A stretch of DNA of 64,000 nt, taken from Bathymodiolus japonicus methanotrophic gill symbiont. GTDB lineage: Bacteria > Pseudomonadota > Gammaproteobacteria > Methylococcales > Methylomonadaceae. The position numbers and the translations under genes were made by a program. The notes beneath the pieces were generated by a model, which made no database searches, was not told the origin of the DNA, and was given only the letters and a program-made list of their open reading frames with translations. Location: assembly GCF_019721995.1 (NCBI RefSeq), contig NZ_BLYC01000013.1, positions 1-64,000 on the forward strand. Direction: 5' to 3'. How positions within the stretch are numbered: position 1 is the stretch's first letter; every line of letters begins with the position of its first letter. Shown here one piece after another: positions 9,527 to 19,359 of the stretch.

Positions 9527-10324
9527 TTAAGGCATATTATGCAGAGAATGATCCATTTCCGTGCCTGTCTCTGGTTGTGGCTGATTTTCTATGCTCATTA
9601 ATTCCATAGACTGCATATGGTGCATCATTTCTGTAAAGCCGGTGTCTGAAGCAAGAAATCTTAAGCCGTTATACATGGTATTTGCGCCCATAACGATCAT
9701 TAGCACAGCTGCAACTTTAAGCATTAGGCCGCGCGCTCCGGTTCCCAGTTTACCAAAGGCGAAAGTTACCACAAGCATGGTAGGCAAAGTACCAACGCCT
9801 AAAGCCAGCATCATTAATCCGCCTTCGACAGGGCTGGGTGCGGAGGTCGCATTGATTGCCATGGCAAAGGTAAGCGGGCAGGGCATCAGTCCATTTAGCA
9901 TGCCGCCCATGCTTGCTCCTAGTACAGAGCCGCGCCGGGCTGTAGACATAAAGATTTTATTGAGTACTTTGGTAGGCATATATTTCATCGAAAACTGCCA
10001 CGGTGAAAGTCCCACGATACCCAGAGCCAGCACAATTACGAAGAAACCGATCAGCACTTGCAGAATACCCTGAATATGGCCCAGGATACCGGTCGAAACC
10101 AGTGCAACACCGAGCAGAGCCGCGCTAATGCCGACGATAAAATACATGCTAATGCGCGCAAAGTGGTAGGCGATATAGGGCCAGACACTTTTTTTCTCGG
10201 TTTTCATAAAGAAACCAGCAACTAGTGCGCCACACATTCCTGCACAATGGCCACTGCCAAAAAAACCGGTTAATAAAGCCAGCGTGTAAACCGTGTAATC
10301 CAGGTTAGCAAAAAATTCGCTCAC
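9527..10324 (-). CDS. Sulfite exporter TauE/SafE-type membrane protein (DsbD_2-like)
   Basis: 265-residue integral membrane protein with about six hydrophobic segments. Two motifs suit the cytochrome-biogenesis/TauE-SafE-like subgroup often found next to copper ATPases: GSGHCAGMCG near the N-terminus and GLMPCPLTFAM in the middle. The cysteines could bind metal or cycle redox state. The C-terminus is Met- and His-rich (MMHHMQSMELM), compatible with copper binding. It starts 2 bp from the end of the copper ATPase gene, so the two are almost certainly cotranscribed. Confidence 0.8.
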   Translation of the reverse strand: MSEFFANLDYTVYTLALLTGFFGSGHCAGMCGALVAGFFMKTEKKSVWPYIAYHFARISMYFIVGISAALLGVALVSTGILGHIQGILQVLIGFFVIVLALGIVGLSPWQFSMKYMPTKVLNKIFMSTARRGSVLGASMGGMLNGLMPCPLTFAMAINATSAPSPVEGGLMMLALGVGTLPTMLVVTFAFGKLGTGARGLMLKVAAVLMIVMGANTMYNGLRFLASDTGFTEMMHHMQSMELMSIENQPQPETGTEMDHSLHNMP

Positions 10325-10325
10325 A

Positions 10326-12779
10326 TTATTTCCCGTTGATGCGTAGAGAGTTGACGATCACCGAGACTGAGCTTAATGCCATCGCAGCGGAAGCTATCAT
10401 CGGGTTCAGCTTGCCAATTGCTGCAATTGGGATAGCGACAGTATTGTAGCCAAATGCCCAGAATAGGTTTTGTTTGATGATTTTCATGGTATAGGTGCTG
10501 AGTTCTACTGTTTCAGCAACCTTGGAAATATCACCATTCACCAGGGTTAGGTCAGCTGACTCAATGGCAATATCGGTTCCATGGCCGATGGCAAAGCCAA
10601 CATTTGCTGCTGCCAGAGCAGGGGCATCATTAATGCCATCGCCTATCATGCCGACCAGGCCGCCTTCATCTTGCAGGGTGCGTATTTCCAGAAGTTTCTG
10701 TTCGGGAGTTGCATGAGCGATAATGTTTTTTATACCCACCAGTTCCGCGATATGTTCTGCTGTTTCAGTGGTGTCCCCGGTGACCATCAGGGTTTCGATA
10801 TTGAGCTGATTCAGTGCCGCAATGGCTTGTTTGGCGGATTCTCTGGGTTGATCAGCAATACCAAATATTGCTGTGGCTTTACCATTAAATGCGGTAAACA
10901 CCGGTGTTTTTCCCTTTAGCCCGAGATCATGTGCCAGAGGCAATAACTCAGCAATATCAATATTGTGCTCTTCCAGCCAGGCTTGATTACCAATTAGTAC
11001 CTGGTAGCGGCCTACTTTTGTTTTTAAGCCACGACCGGCAGTGACCTTGAAATCTTTAACCGGTTTAAAGTCAAAACTATGTTCCGCCTGAGCATAGTTA
11101 ACAATCGCTTGCGCCAGAAAGTGCTCGGAATTATGTTCGGCAGAGGCAATATGCGTAAGTAGCATTTCGTTATCCAGCTGGCTGATATTAATAAAATCAG
11201 TGACCACTGGCTTGCCTTCGGTAATCGTGCCGGTTTTATCAAAGATAATTGCGGTTAAATGGGTTGCTGTTTCCAGGCTTTCACCATTACGGATAAATAC
11301 ACCGCGCTTAGCTGACTGGCCGGTGCCGACCATAATGGCGGTCGGAGTAGCTAGCCCTAATGCACAGGGGCAAGCAATGAGTAATACGGTCACCGCACTG
11401 CTAAAAGCAAAGCTAAAAGGTGCGCCGGCAATAGTCCAGGATGCAAAGGTTAGCGCTGAAATCCCCATAACGCTGGGTACAAATACTGCAGAAATTTTAT
11501 CGACCATTTTTTGTACAGGCAATTTGGATGCCTGAGCATGATCGACCATATGAATTATACCGGCAAGCACGGTATCCATACCTATGGCGGTTGCCTTTAT
11601 GGTAAGCAGGCCCATGCCATTGACACAGCCGCCTACAACCTTATGTCCGGGTTCCTTAATAACTGGAATACTTTCGCCGGTGACCATGGCTTCATCAACC
11701 GTTGATATTCCTTCAATCACCTCGCCATCGGTGGGGATTTTTTCGCCAGGGCGCACTAACAAGGCATCACCTAGTTCTATATCATCAATACCGATGGTGA
11801 TTTCCCTGCCGTCTTTTAGTAGAGTGGCGGTTTGGGGTTGTAAATCAACCAGTTTTCTAATTGCTTCTCCGGCTTTTCCCTTGGCGTTCTCTTCCATATA
11901 GCGCCCCAGCAGAACAAAGGAAATAATACTTGCTGCTGCTTCAAAATACAGATGCCCTCTGCCTCTTAACAGCGAGGGTATGCTATAGCCATAAGCCGAG
12001 CCAACACCGATAGCGATCAGACTATCCATATTGGCCTTGCCTATTTTTGCCAGTAGCCAGGCTTTGCTAAAAAATGTTCCACCTGCGGCAAAAACCACGG
12101 GTGTTGTGAGTGCAAATTGAATCCAGTGAAAAATACGCCCCGCAGGCATAGCCATGCCGATTGCAACAACCGGTGCGCTAAGGACGCTGGCCCAGATAAA
12201 TCGTTTTTTAGCGCTGGCCAGGCGCTGGTGCTCCTTTCTTATAAGCTCCTGACGCTGAGATAGCGTGTCCATTAAATTGGCGTTATAACCCACTTTTTGG
12301 ATAATTTCGGCCATCTCCTGGCGTGATAAGCGCCCATTTGCTGTGGCTATTGCCGAGGCAAAGTTGACGGTGGCGCTATGTACGCGCGGATCTCGTTTTA
12401 AGGACATCTCCAGTAATAGTGCGCAAGAAGCACAACTCATGCCTTCAATAGATAAGCTAATATCCTGTATGGGAATGCTGGTGTCTTCAACTATACCCTG
12501 GTTAGGCAGGCTGATTTTTTTATTGCCTATATTGCCTAGTACCATGTCTAGTATGGTCAGGAGATTTTCTTTAGGTAAGCTTTGATGATCAAAGTACAGC
12601 GTTACCGAGCCAATTTCCGGAATGGATTTAATGGTTTTTATTTCAGGGCGCTTTTTTAAAATAATTTCAAAAATATAAGTTCGTTCCGGATCTTTTTCCA
12701 GAATAGGAACTAAAATCCGGATACGGTTTTTTAGTTCATGAACGAGCTTAAAATTTTTGGGCTGAAATGCGGAAGTCAT
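10326..12779 (-). CDS. Copper-translocating P1B-type ATPase
   Basis: 817-residue ATP-driven heavy-metal pump of the inner membrane. Domains in order: an N-terminal ferredoxin-like region with no CxxC (residues 1-95), an HMA domain with GMSCASC (about 113-119), transmembrane segments, TGES of the actuator domain, the copper-site [11 protein letters not shown] in the transport helix, DKTGT phosphorylation motif, and GDGINDAP hinge. The CPC motif indicates Cu(I) or a similar soft metal. Upstream is an HMA-like membrane protein, downstream a TauE/SafE protein. A role in copper supply or efflux is inferred. Confidence 0.93.
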   Translation of the reverse strand: MTSAFQPKNFKLVHELKNRIRILVPILEKDPERTYIFEIILKKRPEIKTIKSIPEIGSVTLYFDHQSLPKENLLTILDMVLGNIGNKKISLPNQGIVEDTSIPIQDISLSIEGMSCASCALLLEMSLKRDPRVHSATVNFASAIATANGRLSRQEMAEIIQKVGYNANLMDTLSQRQELIRKEHQRLASAKKRFIWASVLSAPVVAIGMAMPAGRIFHWIQFALTTPVVFAAGGTFFSKAWLLAKIGKANMDSLIAIGVGSAYGYSIPSLLRGRGHLYFEAAASIISFVLLGRYMEENAKGKAGEAIRKLVDLQPQTATLLKDGREITIGIDDIELGDALLVRPGEKIPTDGEVIEGISTVDEAMVTGESIPVIKEPGHKVVGGCVNGMGLLTIKATAIGMDTVLAGIIHMVDHAQASKLPVQKMVDKISAVFVPSVMGISALTFASWTIAGAPFSFAFSSAVTVLLIACPCALGLATPTAIMVGTGQSAKRGVFIRNGESLETATHLTAIIFDKTGTITEGKPVVTDFINISQLDNEMLLTHIASAEHNSEHFLAQAIVNYAQAEHSFDFKPVKDFKVTAGRGLKTKVGRYQVLIGNQAWLEEHNIDIAELLPLAHDLGLKGKTPVFTAFNGKATAIFGIADQPRESAKQAIAALNQLNIETLMVTGDTTETAEHIAELVGIKNIIAHATPEQKLLEIRTLQDEGGLVGMIGDGINDAPALAAANVGFAIGHGTDIAIESADLTLVNGDISKVAETVELSTYTMKIIKQNLFWAFGYNTVAIPIAAIGKLNPMIASAAMALSSVSVIVNSLRINGK

Positions 12780-12793
12780 ATAAAACGAGTGCG

Positions 12794-13408
12794 TTATTTA
12801 CTTTTAGGGGTTTTTGATCGAATAAATAAAAACATCAGGTAAAAAATGGTCAGCCATTGATAACGATACTTCAGTGGCGCCAAGATCCATTTTTTGCTGA
12901 TTAATTTCCAGTGTACCTTAATTAAAAACAACACGAGAACATCATTAAAAAAGGTAATCAGGGTTTTTTCGGGATTAGTGAGAATTTCGGTTTTTTTTTT
13001 CAGCCCTAGTTTTGCCAAAATACTGATCGCTTTCGCTGTTTCTTTGGTTTCAGTGTATTTATCTTTCGCCCAGTCGGTGCCTTTCCAGTTGGGAAATTTA
13101 AGTTTGCTTGATAAGCGACTGGTTTTTGCTGTATCAGGTTTAGGCTTGAAGAAACCTTTTTTCTCCAGGCCGGTGAGCAATTGGATAAGTTGCTGTACTA
13201 ACTCTTGCCGCGTAAGATTTTCTTCGGTGTAACGTATCGAGAGTTTTTGTTTATTTCTGAATAAATTAACCCGATACACACCATCAAAATTATTGATTGC
13301 ATTTGCAATGAAACTAGCGACTTCATCGCTACATAAACGTTCCGGGATCTGGAATCTTACATGACCGGATGATTTATAGCGTAGGGTAATTTCTTTTTGT
13401 ATAGACAT
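12794..13408 (-). CDS. HMA-like domain protein with C-terminal membrane segment
   Basis: 204 residues. The first 75 ([19 protein letters not shown] through [16 protein letters not shown]) have the beta-alpha-beta pattern of a heavy-metal-associated fold but lack CxxC, resembling the CxxC-less N-terminal domain of the adjacent ATPase. A charged linker (about 85-125) precedes a hydrophobic C-terminus ([27 protein letters not shown]). It lies 14 bp upstream of the ATPase gene. A partner or regulatory subunit of the pump is likely but unproven. Confidence 0.7.
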   Translation of the reverse strand: MSIQKEITLRYKSSGHVRFQIPERLCSDEVASFIANAINNFDGVYRVNLFRNKQKLSIRYTEENLTRQELVQQLIQLLTGLEKKGFFKPKPDTAKTSRLSSKLKFPNWKGTDWAKDKYTETKETAKAISILAKLGLKKKTEILTNPEKTLITFFNDVLVLFLIKVHWKLISKKWILAPLKYRYQWLTIFYLMFLFIRSKTPKSK

Positions 13409-13575
13409 GGAGGTAGTAATACGAGAAATTGGAGTGATTGTGGAAAAGTTAAAGCAATATGAGACGGATGCTATGCTTCGGCATCGTTTGTATGGTAATC
13501 CCTAGTCATAGGGCGTGGCGTAGAAGCACCGCCCTATCTTCAGTTTCTGTAATAATCAGTTTTGCAAGGGAAGAT

Positions 13576-13917
13576 TTATTCTTGATCTTCTTTAGATTCT
13601 GCAACCATATCTTCAAGGTTCTCTTTTTGCTGTAAGACAAAGTCCTTACCTTTGTCTCCCACTGAAGTGACTGAAGAAATGATTTCTTTTCTGTACTTGT
13701 GGGCATAGTAGCCTGCGACCACACCGATACCGATTAAAAGCAGAGGATGTTTCGTAATTTTACTCATAATAGTTTTTCCTGTTTGTGCGCCTGCTGACAT
13801 AACAGCACCTTTAATTAATGTATTTGAAACTTCATGCCTGGCTAGTCCGTGGTGAGCAATATGTTGTGCATGCTTCATTGTGGAGACAGCCGCTTTTTTA
13901 CCATGATTGTGAGCCAT
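13576..13917 (-). CDS. Small His-rich N-terminus, single-pass membrane protein
   Basis: 113 residues, not assigned to a known function. The N-terminus is His-rich (MAHNHGKKAAVSTMKHAQHI, then AHHGLARHE), followed by a hydrophobic segment at about 60-75 (HPLLLIGIGVVAGYYAH) and a charged C-terminal helix ending in acidic residues. The shape resembles YtxH-like one-pass proteins. Its place between a metal-binding mini-protein and the HMA-like protein on the same strand suggests a metal-related role. Confidence 0.65.
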   Translation of the reverse strand: MAHNHGKKAAVSTMKHAQHIAHHGLARHEVSNTLIKGAVMSAGAQTGKTIMSKITKHPLLLIGIGVVAGYYAHKYRKEIISSVTSVGDKGKDFVLQQKENLEDMVAESKEDQE

Positions 13918-13948
13918 ATTTTAAGTCCTGTAAAATGTGAATTAATAG

Positions 13949-14116
13949 TTATTTATCGGCTTCGACAGGGAGCAGATTATCTTCGTTAAGCATTTGATAG
14001 ATGCCTTGACAGCCTTCACAGCAAAATTCTTTTTTGCCTTCTTTTGTTGGCAGGCTAAAGCCCTGAATTTCTACAGGGAGCCCGCATAAATCGCATGATT
14101 TTTTTTGGTCAGCCAT
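13949..14116 (-). CDS. Free-standing P-ATPase-type metal-binding mini-protein
   Basis: A 55-residue reading frame starting at ATG 14116 (MADQKKSCDLCGLPV) and ending at TAA 13949. It carries CDLCG near the N-terminus and FCCEGCQGIYQML in the middle, the Cys pattern of the putative metal-binding domain normally fused to the N-terminus of CcoI/FixI-type cation ATPases. Here it stands alone, 32 bp upstream of the 113-residue gene, in a cluster whose ATPase has its own HMA domain. It may deliver metal to the pump or be a domain split from it. Confidence 0.75.
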   Translation of the reverse strand: MADQKKSCDLCGLPVEIQGFSLPTKEGKKEFCCEGCQGIYQMLNEDNLLPVEADK

Positions 14117-14301
14117 AAGTATAAATTGTAATGGTGTTTAAAACTGAAAATCACAAAAAACCTTGCAAACAGCATAAAAATATAACTGTTATTTAGTAAG
14201 GTTGAGTTGCGCTTTGAGCGCAGACTATACCAGAATTTAAGCAAAAAAGTAGAGGTTTTTTGGGTAGTTTGCAGCAATTAGCTGCTAAATCGGAGGAGCG
14301 A

Positions 14302-14553
14302 TTAATTACAATCGGCACCAGGAAGGCAAGTTTCTGTGCGAGTTAGACCATTTCCTGAGTTGTGGTTATTACAGACTTTAGCTGATGCTTTCATCAATGC
14401 AATGCGCATGGCGCCAGTAAGACTGGAGCCTATGCCAAAGCGTGCGGCTACAGCTGGAAGTACGATAAAGGACGCAAGGGCAAGACCTGTTCCAAGCATA
14501 ATAGCGCCATTTGAAATCTGAGTGTCCTGTTGTAATGATTTTTTATTGCTCAT
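14302..14553 (-). CDS. Small hypothetical membrane protein
   Basis: 83 residues of unknown function. A single hydrophobic segment (AIMLGTGLALASFIVLPAVAA, about residues 17-37) is followed by a short amphipathic stretch and a Cys-containing tail (CNNH, CLPGADCN). It is the most upstream gene of the minus-strand metal cluster. An IS4-a left end begins 17 bp upstream of its start, so its native promoter has probably been replaced. Confidence 0.6.
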   Translation of the reverse strand: MSNKKSLQQDTQISNGAIMLGTGLALASFIVLPAVAARFGIGSSLTGAMRIALMKASAKVCNNHNSGNGLTRTETCLPGADCN

Positions 14554-14569
14554 ATTTTTGTATGATTAA

Positions 14570-14769
14570 CATCAGTGTTCCCATTGAAAGAAGAAGTACC
14601 TAAACAAAGCAGCCTATAACCTACCTGAAGGTAGCACCACTCGAATATTTCCATCTTTTTGATTTTAATCACTTATAACAGCAAATAGACACTCTGTAGG
14701 CACCGTAAAAAAACAACAAATAATTTCAAATAAAGCTTGCATTTACCGAAAAAATTTTTCTAAAAATTA
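14570..14769 (+). mobile_element. IS4-a copy 2, left-end fragment
   Basis: About 200 bp identical in layout to the left end of IS4-a at 38694 (CATCAGTGTTCCC, then a non-coding leader). The match ends at CTAAAAATT, just before an IS3 element. More of the same IS4-a copy reappears at 16396-16671, so the IS3 landed in it with loss of the transposase start. Confidence 0.85.
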
Positions 14770-14870
14770 TAATACTCCCTATTGTCCAGACCAATTTATT
14801 AAATAGTTAAGATAGCCCTTCCCTTTTTATATTAATAATTTGTTATTATTGCGCCGCAGGCGTTTTGATA

Positions 14871-15758
14871 CTACTCTTTGTCCACATGGAGTCCGCCTGC
14901 AGGGACTCTCACGTATAGACCGTTTTTTTTATAATAAACCTCCGCTGGCGTTCGATAGTCCAAGGACTGATGAATTCGCCTGTGATTGTAAAATTCAAAA
15001 TAGTCTTTCAGCCCTAAATATGCTTCATTCACTGTCTGAAAGTCATTCAGATAGACCTTTTCATACTTGACTGATCGCCACAATCGTTCAACAAAAATAT
15101 TATCCAATGCGCGGCATCTGCCATCCATGCTAACACGGATTCCTTTCTCCAATAAGGGCCCTGTAAATCGATTCGTTGTGAATTGACTTCCCTGGCCCGT
15201 ATTAAAGATTTCACACTGTGATGAACTTAGTGTTTCATTAAGGGCTGCTATGCAAAAGTCTGCGTCCATTGTCGTACTTAACGCCCAATTAAGTACATAT
15301 CGGCTATGCCAGTCAATAATGGCCATCAGATAGACAAAACCATGCTTCATGCGGATGTAGGTAATATCCGTACTCCAGACCTGATTGCATCGCTCGATCT
15401 GCAGGTTTCTCAGTAAATAAGGATAGATCTTATGCTCTGAGTTGCCATGACTTAGTCTTGGCTTTGGATATACCGCTTCCAGCCCCATCTGCCTTAGTAA
15501 CCGTCTCACTCGCTTCGGATTGACCTGGTGCCCTTGAGATCTCAAATGCTCCGTCATTTTCAAGACACCGTAAAAGGGTGTTTCGGTATATTGTTTATCC
15601 AATTCATGCATCAGCATCAGGGTATAGTCATCTATGCCAACGGGTCGGTAATATAAACTTGACCTGTTGATGCTCAACAAGCAACACTGCTTTCTGATAC
15701 TTAACTCTGAATGACCTGGCTCTATCCACATTTTTCGAGTCGCAAGTGGAAGAGTCAT
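14871..15758 (-). pseudogene. IS3 transposase OrfB, catalytic Asp replaced by Gly
   Basis: 295 residues with the integrase core: WSTDITYIR (first Asp), FNTGQGSQFT where the family has NTDQGSQFT, and FVERLWRSVKYEKVY (Glu). The second catalytic Asp therefore reads Gly, which should abolish strand transfer. Length and the rest of the sequence are normal. Confidence 0.85.
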
Positions 15759-16327
15759 AGATTTTTTTTAGAAAATCATTCTCTACTTTCAGTTGCCCTA
15801 TCTGCTTGTACAGATCGTCAACTAAAGCCTGCTGGTCATTATCCTGTTGTTTCCTTTTAGTCGAGAATGCTTCAGGAATAACCTCTAATACAGCTTTTTT
15901 CCAATTGTTGATTTGTGTTGCATGAATACCATATTTCGCGGTAATTTCAGCCGCTGAAAATCAGGGAAACGGAGCCTAAGCGAAGTGATGATTTTTAGTC
16001 CGCGATAGCCGTAGGGCCGTTATTTTGTCGGAGTCTGAGCGTTAGCGAAGGTGGAGACAAAATAAAAGGCCATCCGACACGGCGTCAAGTCATTTGGAGC
16101 CTATGTTCCGACCCCTTGTTGGGTCGGGACGAGGTGACGAGGACGAATCGGGGCCGCCGGAGGCATAAGTGGTCGCGTTAAGTTTTTGCTGCTTGCTTGG
16201 GCTGGGATGCCCAAAACAAGCTTTCGCAAAAATAGCGACTCCCCAATCTTGTCTTTTCCCCTTTTAGTACGTCTAATAACACTTTTACTTTGGTTTGCGT
16301 ACTATGCTTCTTACGATTTATGGTCAT
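15749..16327 (-). pseudogene. IS3 OrfA, split by a CGCTG type A element
   Basis: Starts MTINRKKHSTQ at 16327. When the 295-bp element at 15952-16246 is removed, the frame is restored exactly (KGEKT/RAEITAKYGI), giving a normal helix-turn-helix and leucine-zipper OrfA. This shows the insertion was exact and duplicated nothing. Confidence 0.88.
15952..16246 (+). mobile_element. CGCTG element type A, copy 3 (295 bp)
   Basis: Inserted in IS3 orfA; ends CCCCAA. Excision on paper restores the protein frame with no extra or missing base. Confidence 0.88.
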
Positions 16328-16395
16328 TTCTTAATCCTCAGTTTTGAGGGCAAGATTCTATCTTAAATGCTGGTCTAGTTTTTGGGGATCATTAT

Positions 16396-16671
16396 AGTTA
16401 GCAGAGCGTCATCCTTTGTGGGCTCGTTCATGCCCAGAGTTGAAGGATATCGACTTTATTCGCCTTGGGTTATTACGCTGTATCAGTGTAGTCGATAGTG
16501 GTCGCCATTTCCTCCAAACCAATGAACAGATTTATGGCCAGCTGCTTCCCCACTCAACGTATTTTAAATCACTGAAGTCGCATAGACGAACAAGTATGCT
16601 TGAGGCATTTGAACAGCAGAGCTACCATCTTCACGCTGAAACACTGCTATCGCAAGGCATTGATTATCTTA
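16396..16671 (+). mobile_element. IS4-a copy 2, transposase fragment
   Basis: A 276-bp piece of the IS4-a transposase gene (ARSCPELKDIDFIRLGLLR to GIDYL), cut on the left by the IS3 and on the right by a CGCTG type B element. Confidence 0.88.
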
Positions 16672-16928
16672 CGCTGTCAGCCCCGGACGGGCTGATAGTC
16701 TCCAGAAGGCGCAGGGAAATTTGCCAATCCGAAGTGCGCGATAGCGCGCGAGGGAGGCTAAAATTTTATCCCGAATAGCCGTAGAGCCATTTGTGGTAGC
16801 CATGACTGAGCTGCTTTGTGCTCAGTCTGTGGCGGACGCAGGGCGGCTGGAGCATCTCCTATTCGCTGCGTAGGTGAACGAATTACGGCGACAGGAGTCC
16901 CGAATTTGTGAGGTAGCATGGGCGCCTG
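16672..16928 (+). mobile_element. CGCTG element type B, copy 3
   Basis: From CGCTGTCAGCC after GATTATCTTA of IS4-a to a slightly degraded tail (GGGCGCCTG, lacking GC of GGCGCGCCTG). The right-hand host sequence has been lost and a 315-bp MITE follows directly. Confidence 0.82.
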
Positions 16929-16929
16929 A

Positions 16930-17244
16930 CCCATCTCGTCACTTTCTCTTTTAAGCCATGATCATCGGTTTAGCGATTTTTTGTCGAAAAATTCTCTTTA
17001 AAATCCATGGTGTTTTTTTTGAAAGTTTTGTAGTGCCATTTATATTATTTTTGTCGATAAATTCATTGTGACTTTTGTCAAAAAAATCATCATTATTTGA
17101 GTGTAATTTACATGCGACAAAAATACTCTAAAAAATCCAACGTTTTATACAAAAACACAAAATCTGTAGTGCCAACTGGCTACTTTTTAAAATTTCAACC
17201 AATTGATTTATAACAACTACATCATCAATAGTGACGAAGATGGG
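16930..17244. repeat. IS5-like 319-bp MITE, copy 1 (315 bp)
   Basis: Inverted ends CCCATCTTCGTCAC / GTGACGAAGATGGG (left end here reads CCCATCTCGTC). Flanks are CTGA on the left and CTAA on the right. The two sides belong to different hosts (type B element, IS4-b), so this copy looks like a recombinant between two insertions. It holds internal degenerate repeats of TTTTGTCGAWAAATT and no gene. Confidence 0.85.
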
Positions 17245-17273
17245 CTAAGCGCCCTAAATCTCTGCCAATCATA

Positions 17274-17533
17274 CGCTGTCAGCCCCGGACGGGCTGATAG
17301 TCTCCAGAAGGCGCAGGGAAATTTGCCAATCCGAAGTGCGCGATAGCGCGCGAGGGAGGCTAAAATTTTATCCCGAATAGCCGTAGAGCCATTTGTGGTA
17401 GCCATGACTGAGCTGCTTTGTGCTCAGTCTGTGGCGGACGCAGGGCGGCTGGAGCATCTCCTATTCGCTGCGTAGGTGAACGAATTACGGCGACAGGAGT
17501 CCCGGAATTTCGTGAGGTAGCATGGCGCGCCTG
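17274..17533 (+). mobile_element. CGCTG element type B, copy 4 (260 bp)
   Basis: Complete copy, best reference for the type. The head is CGCTG, stem TCAGCCC, loop, stem GGGCTGA, TAGTC. It sits in IS4-b between CCAATCATA and CTTTATTAATT; about 33 bp of IS4-b are missing at the junction compared with 20816-20866. Confidence 0.87.
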
Positions 17534-17896
17534 CTTTATTAATTCACCTAACTCTTTCAGCTTATCACCAGGATCTGGAAACTCTAGCAATGACGTGATG
17601 AACTCAAGCAGTACATCCATTTGAGACTTGCGCTCATAAAGCTTCCAGTCCTCAAAGAAAACCTCAACCAGCCATCTCAACGTATAGGCTTGAATAATAT
17701 CTTGTGTGCGCCAAGTCAGGTCTGTCGCCACTAAATAGCGATAGTCGTTTTCACCGTCATATTTTAAGGCAATGACAAAGCGTTTTTTACTGTGAGAACT
17801 CACCTTTAATCGTGCACTGCTGACAGTCACTTTAATCTCTTTTCCGCCACGTACACGTATTATCTGATCAATGCCTTTGTTAATCGAATTAAAGTA

Positions 17897-19018
17897 CCTG
17901 AATTCGTATAATAAGTGCATAACCCTCTGCAAGTATTGGCTAGACTAACACCTGTTGAATTAAGACAAGACATAGGTGTAAAGTAAACAGCTACCAAACA
18001 ATTTACAGAGGCTACAAATGAGCTATACACACCTATGTCCTGAAGAAAGATATTATATAGAAATTGAATTAAAAAAGGGAACTTCACAGAATAAAATAGC
18101 AGAAGCCTTAGAACGAAGCCAAAGCAATATTTCACGCGAGATTAAACGCAATACAGGTCAAAGAGGCTACAGGCATAAACAAGCAGAAGATTTTGCCCAA
18201 GAACGACACAAAAACAAGCCTAAAGAGGTTAAATTAACGGATGAAATAAAAGGCATTGTTAATGTTCGCATTGAGGATGACTGGAGTCCTGAGCAGATTG
18301 CAGGGCGGTTAAAACAAGAGGGTATAATTAGTCTTCATCATGAAACAATCTACCAGCATATTCTGGCGGACAAAAAGGCAGGGGGTGAACTATACAAGCA
18401 TCTTCGGCATCAGAACAAAACCTATCGCAAGCGGTATGGGTCAGCCCATAATAGGACAGGAATCCCTAATAGAGTCGATATAGATGAGCGTCCTGAAGAG
18501 GTCAACAACCGTAAGCGTATAGGTGATTGGGAGGCAGATACAATCATTGGGAAAAATCACAAAGGGGCGATTGTAACGTTGGATGAGCGAGTCTCTAAAT
18601 TACGGTTGGCCTTCCCTTTAGCGGGGAAAAAGGCTCAATATGTATTAGACGCAACTATTTTAATGCTTGATCCTATAAAAAGCTTTGTTAAAACAATTAC
18701 TTTTTATAACGGGAAAGAGTTTACCCTGCATGAAAAAATAGCAGAAGCACTAGGTTGTGATACGTATTTTTCGACTCCATACAGCTCTTGGGAAAGAGGG
18801 CAAAATGAGAATGCTAATGGCTTATTAAGACAGTATTTCCCTAAAGTAATGGAGTTGATTGATGTTACGATAAAAGAGGTTTTTATAGCCGTTGATAAGC
18901 TAAATAGTCGCCCTAATAAAGTGTCTCAATTACAAAACACCTTATGAGGTATTTGAAGAGCTGACTGGGATAGATATGAAAAATTTATTGGGTTATGTAC
19001 TTATGACTTGAATTCAGG
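17897..19018 (+). mobile_element. IS30-family element copy 1 (1122 bp)
   Basis: Terminal repeats CCTGAATTC...ATAAGTGCATAACCC and the complement of CCTGAATTC...ATAAGTACATAACCC. It is inserted in IS4-b copy 1 with about 170 bp of IS4-b lost between the flanks, so no target duplication is seen. Confidence 0.88.
18018..19011 (+). pseudogene. IS30 transposase, mutated
   Basis: N-terminal helix-turn-helix (SQNKIAEALERSQSNISREI) and DDE core (GDWEADTIIG; ENANGLLRQYFPK). Two defects compared with the copy at 36156-38011: the second catalytic Asp is Tyr (ITFYNGKEF against ITFDNGKEF), and an inserted base near 18914 shifts the frame before KCLNYKTPYEVF. Confidence 0.9.
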
Positions 19019-19359
19019 TCTTTTAATAAGCCTAATGCAATCTCTGTTTTGGTCGGGTAGGCACTGTCACGTTCAGGCTTAATAGGCCGATCTTTTTTTG
19101 CTATACCGCTCTTTTTCAACCGTTTATCTTCTTTATCCCACTGCTTTAAGGCTGGATCCGGCATATAAAAGAAAAAACCGACAGGCACTGTAATGGATGA
19201 GGTAACTAGCAGCAATAATACTATCGTTTGTCCATTAACATACCCGCCGGAGCCTTTGTGTTTCTGCTTGTAAACCTTATACTCGATGTTCAAGTTTTTG
19301 ATATTGAGAAGGTAAAATCAGGTATTCTGAGGTTGTTGTAATTTTATCGGTGTAATCCC

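Larger units (their letters stand above)
14783..16391 (-). mobile_element. IS3-family element (interrupted)
   Basis: Outer ends read TG...CA with related subterminal segments (AGACCAATTTATTAAATAG on the left, AGACCAGCATTTAAGATAG read inward on the right). It carries orfA and orfB in the usual overlapping order with an A-rich slippage run (CTAAAAAAAATC at the orfA end). It is inactive for two visible reasons: orfA is split by a CGCTG element, and orfB lacks a catalytic Asp. Exact ends are approximate. Confidence 0.8.

Noticed and set aside
16930-17244. CRISPR-like repeats in the 319-bp MITE
   Set aside because: The internal repeats are short, degenerate and not separated by equal spacers, and no cas genes are present.
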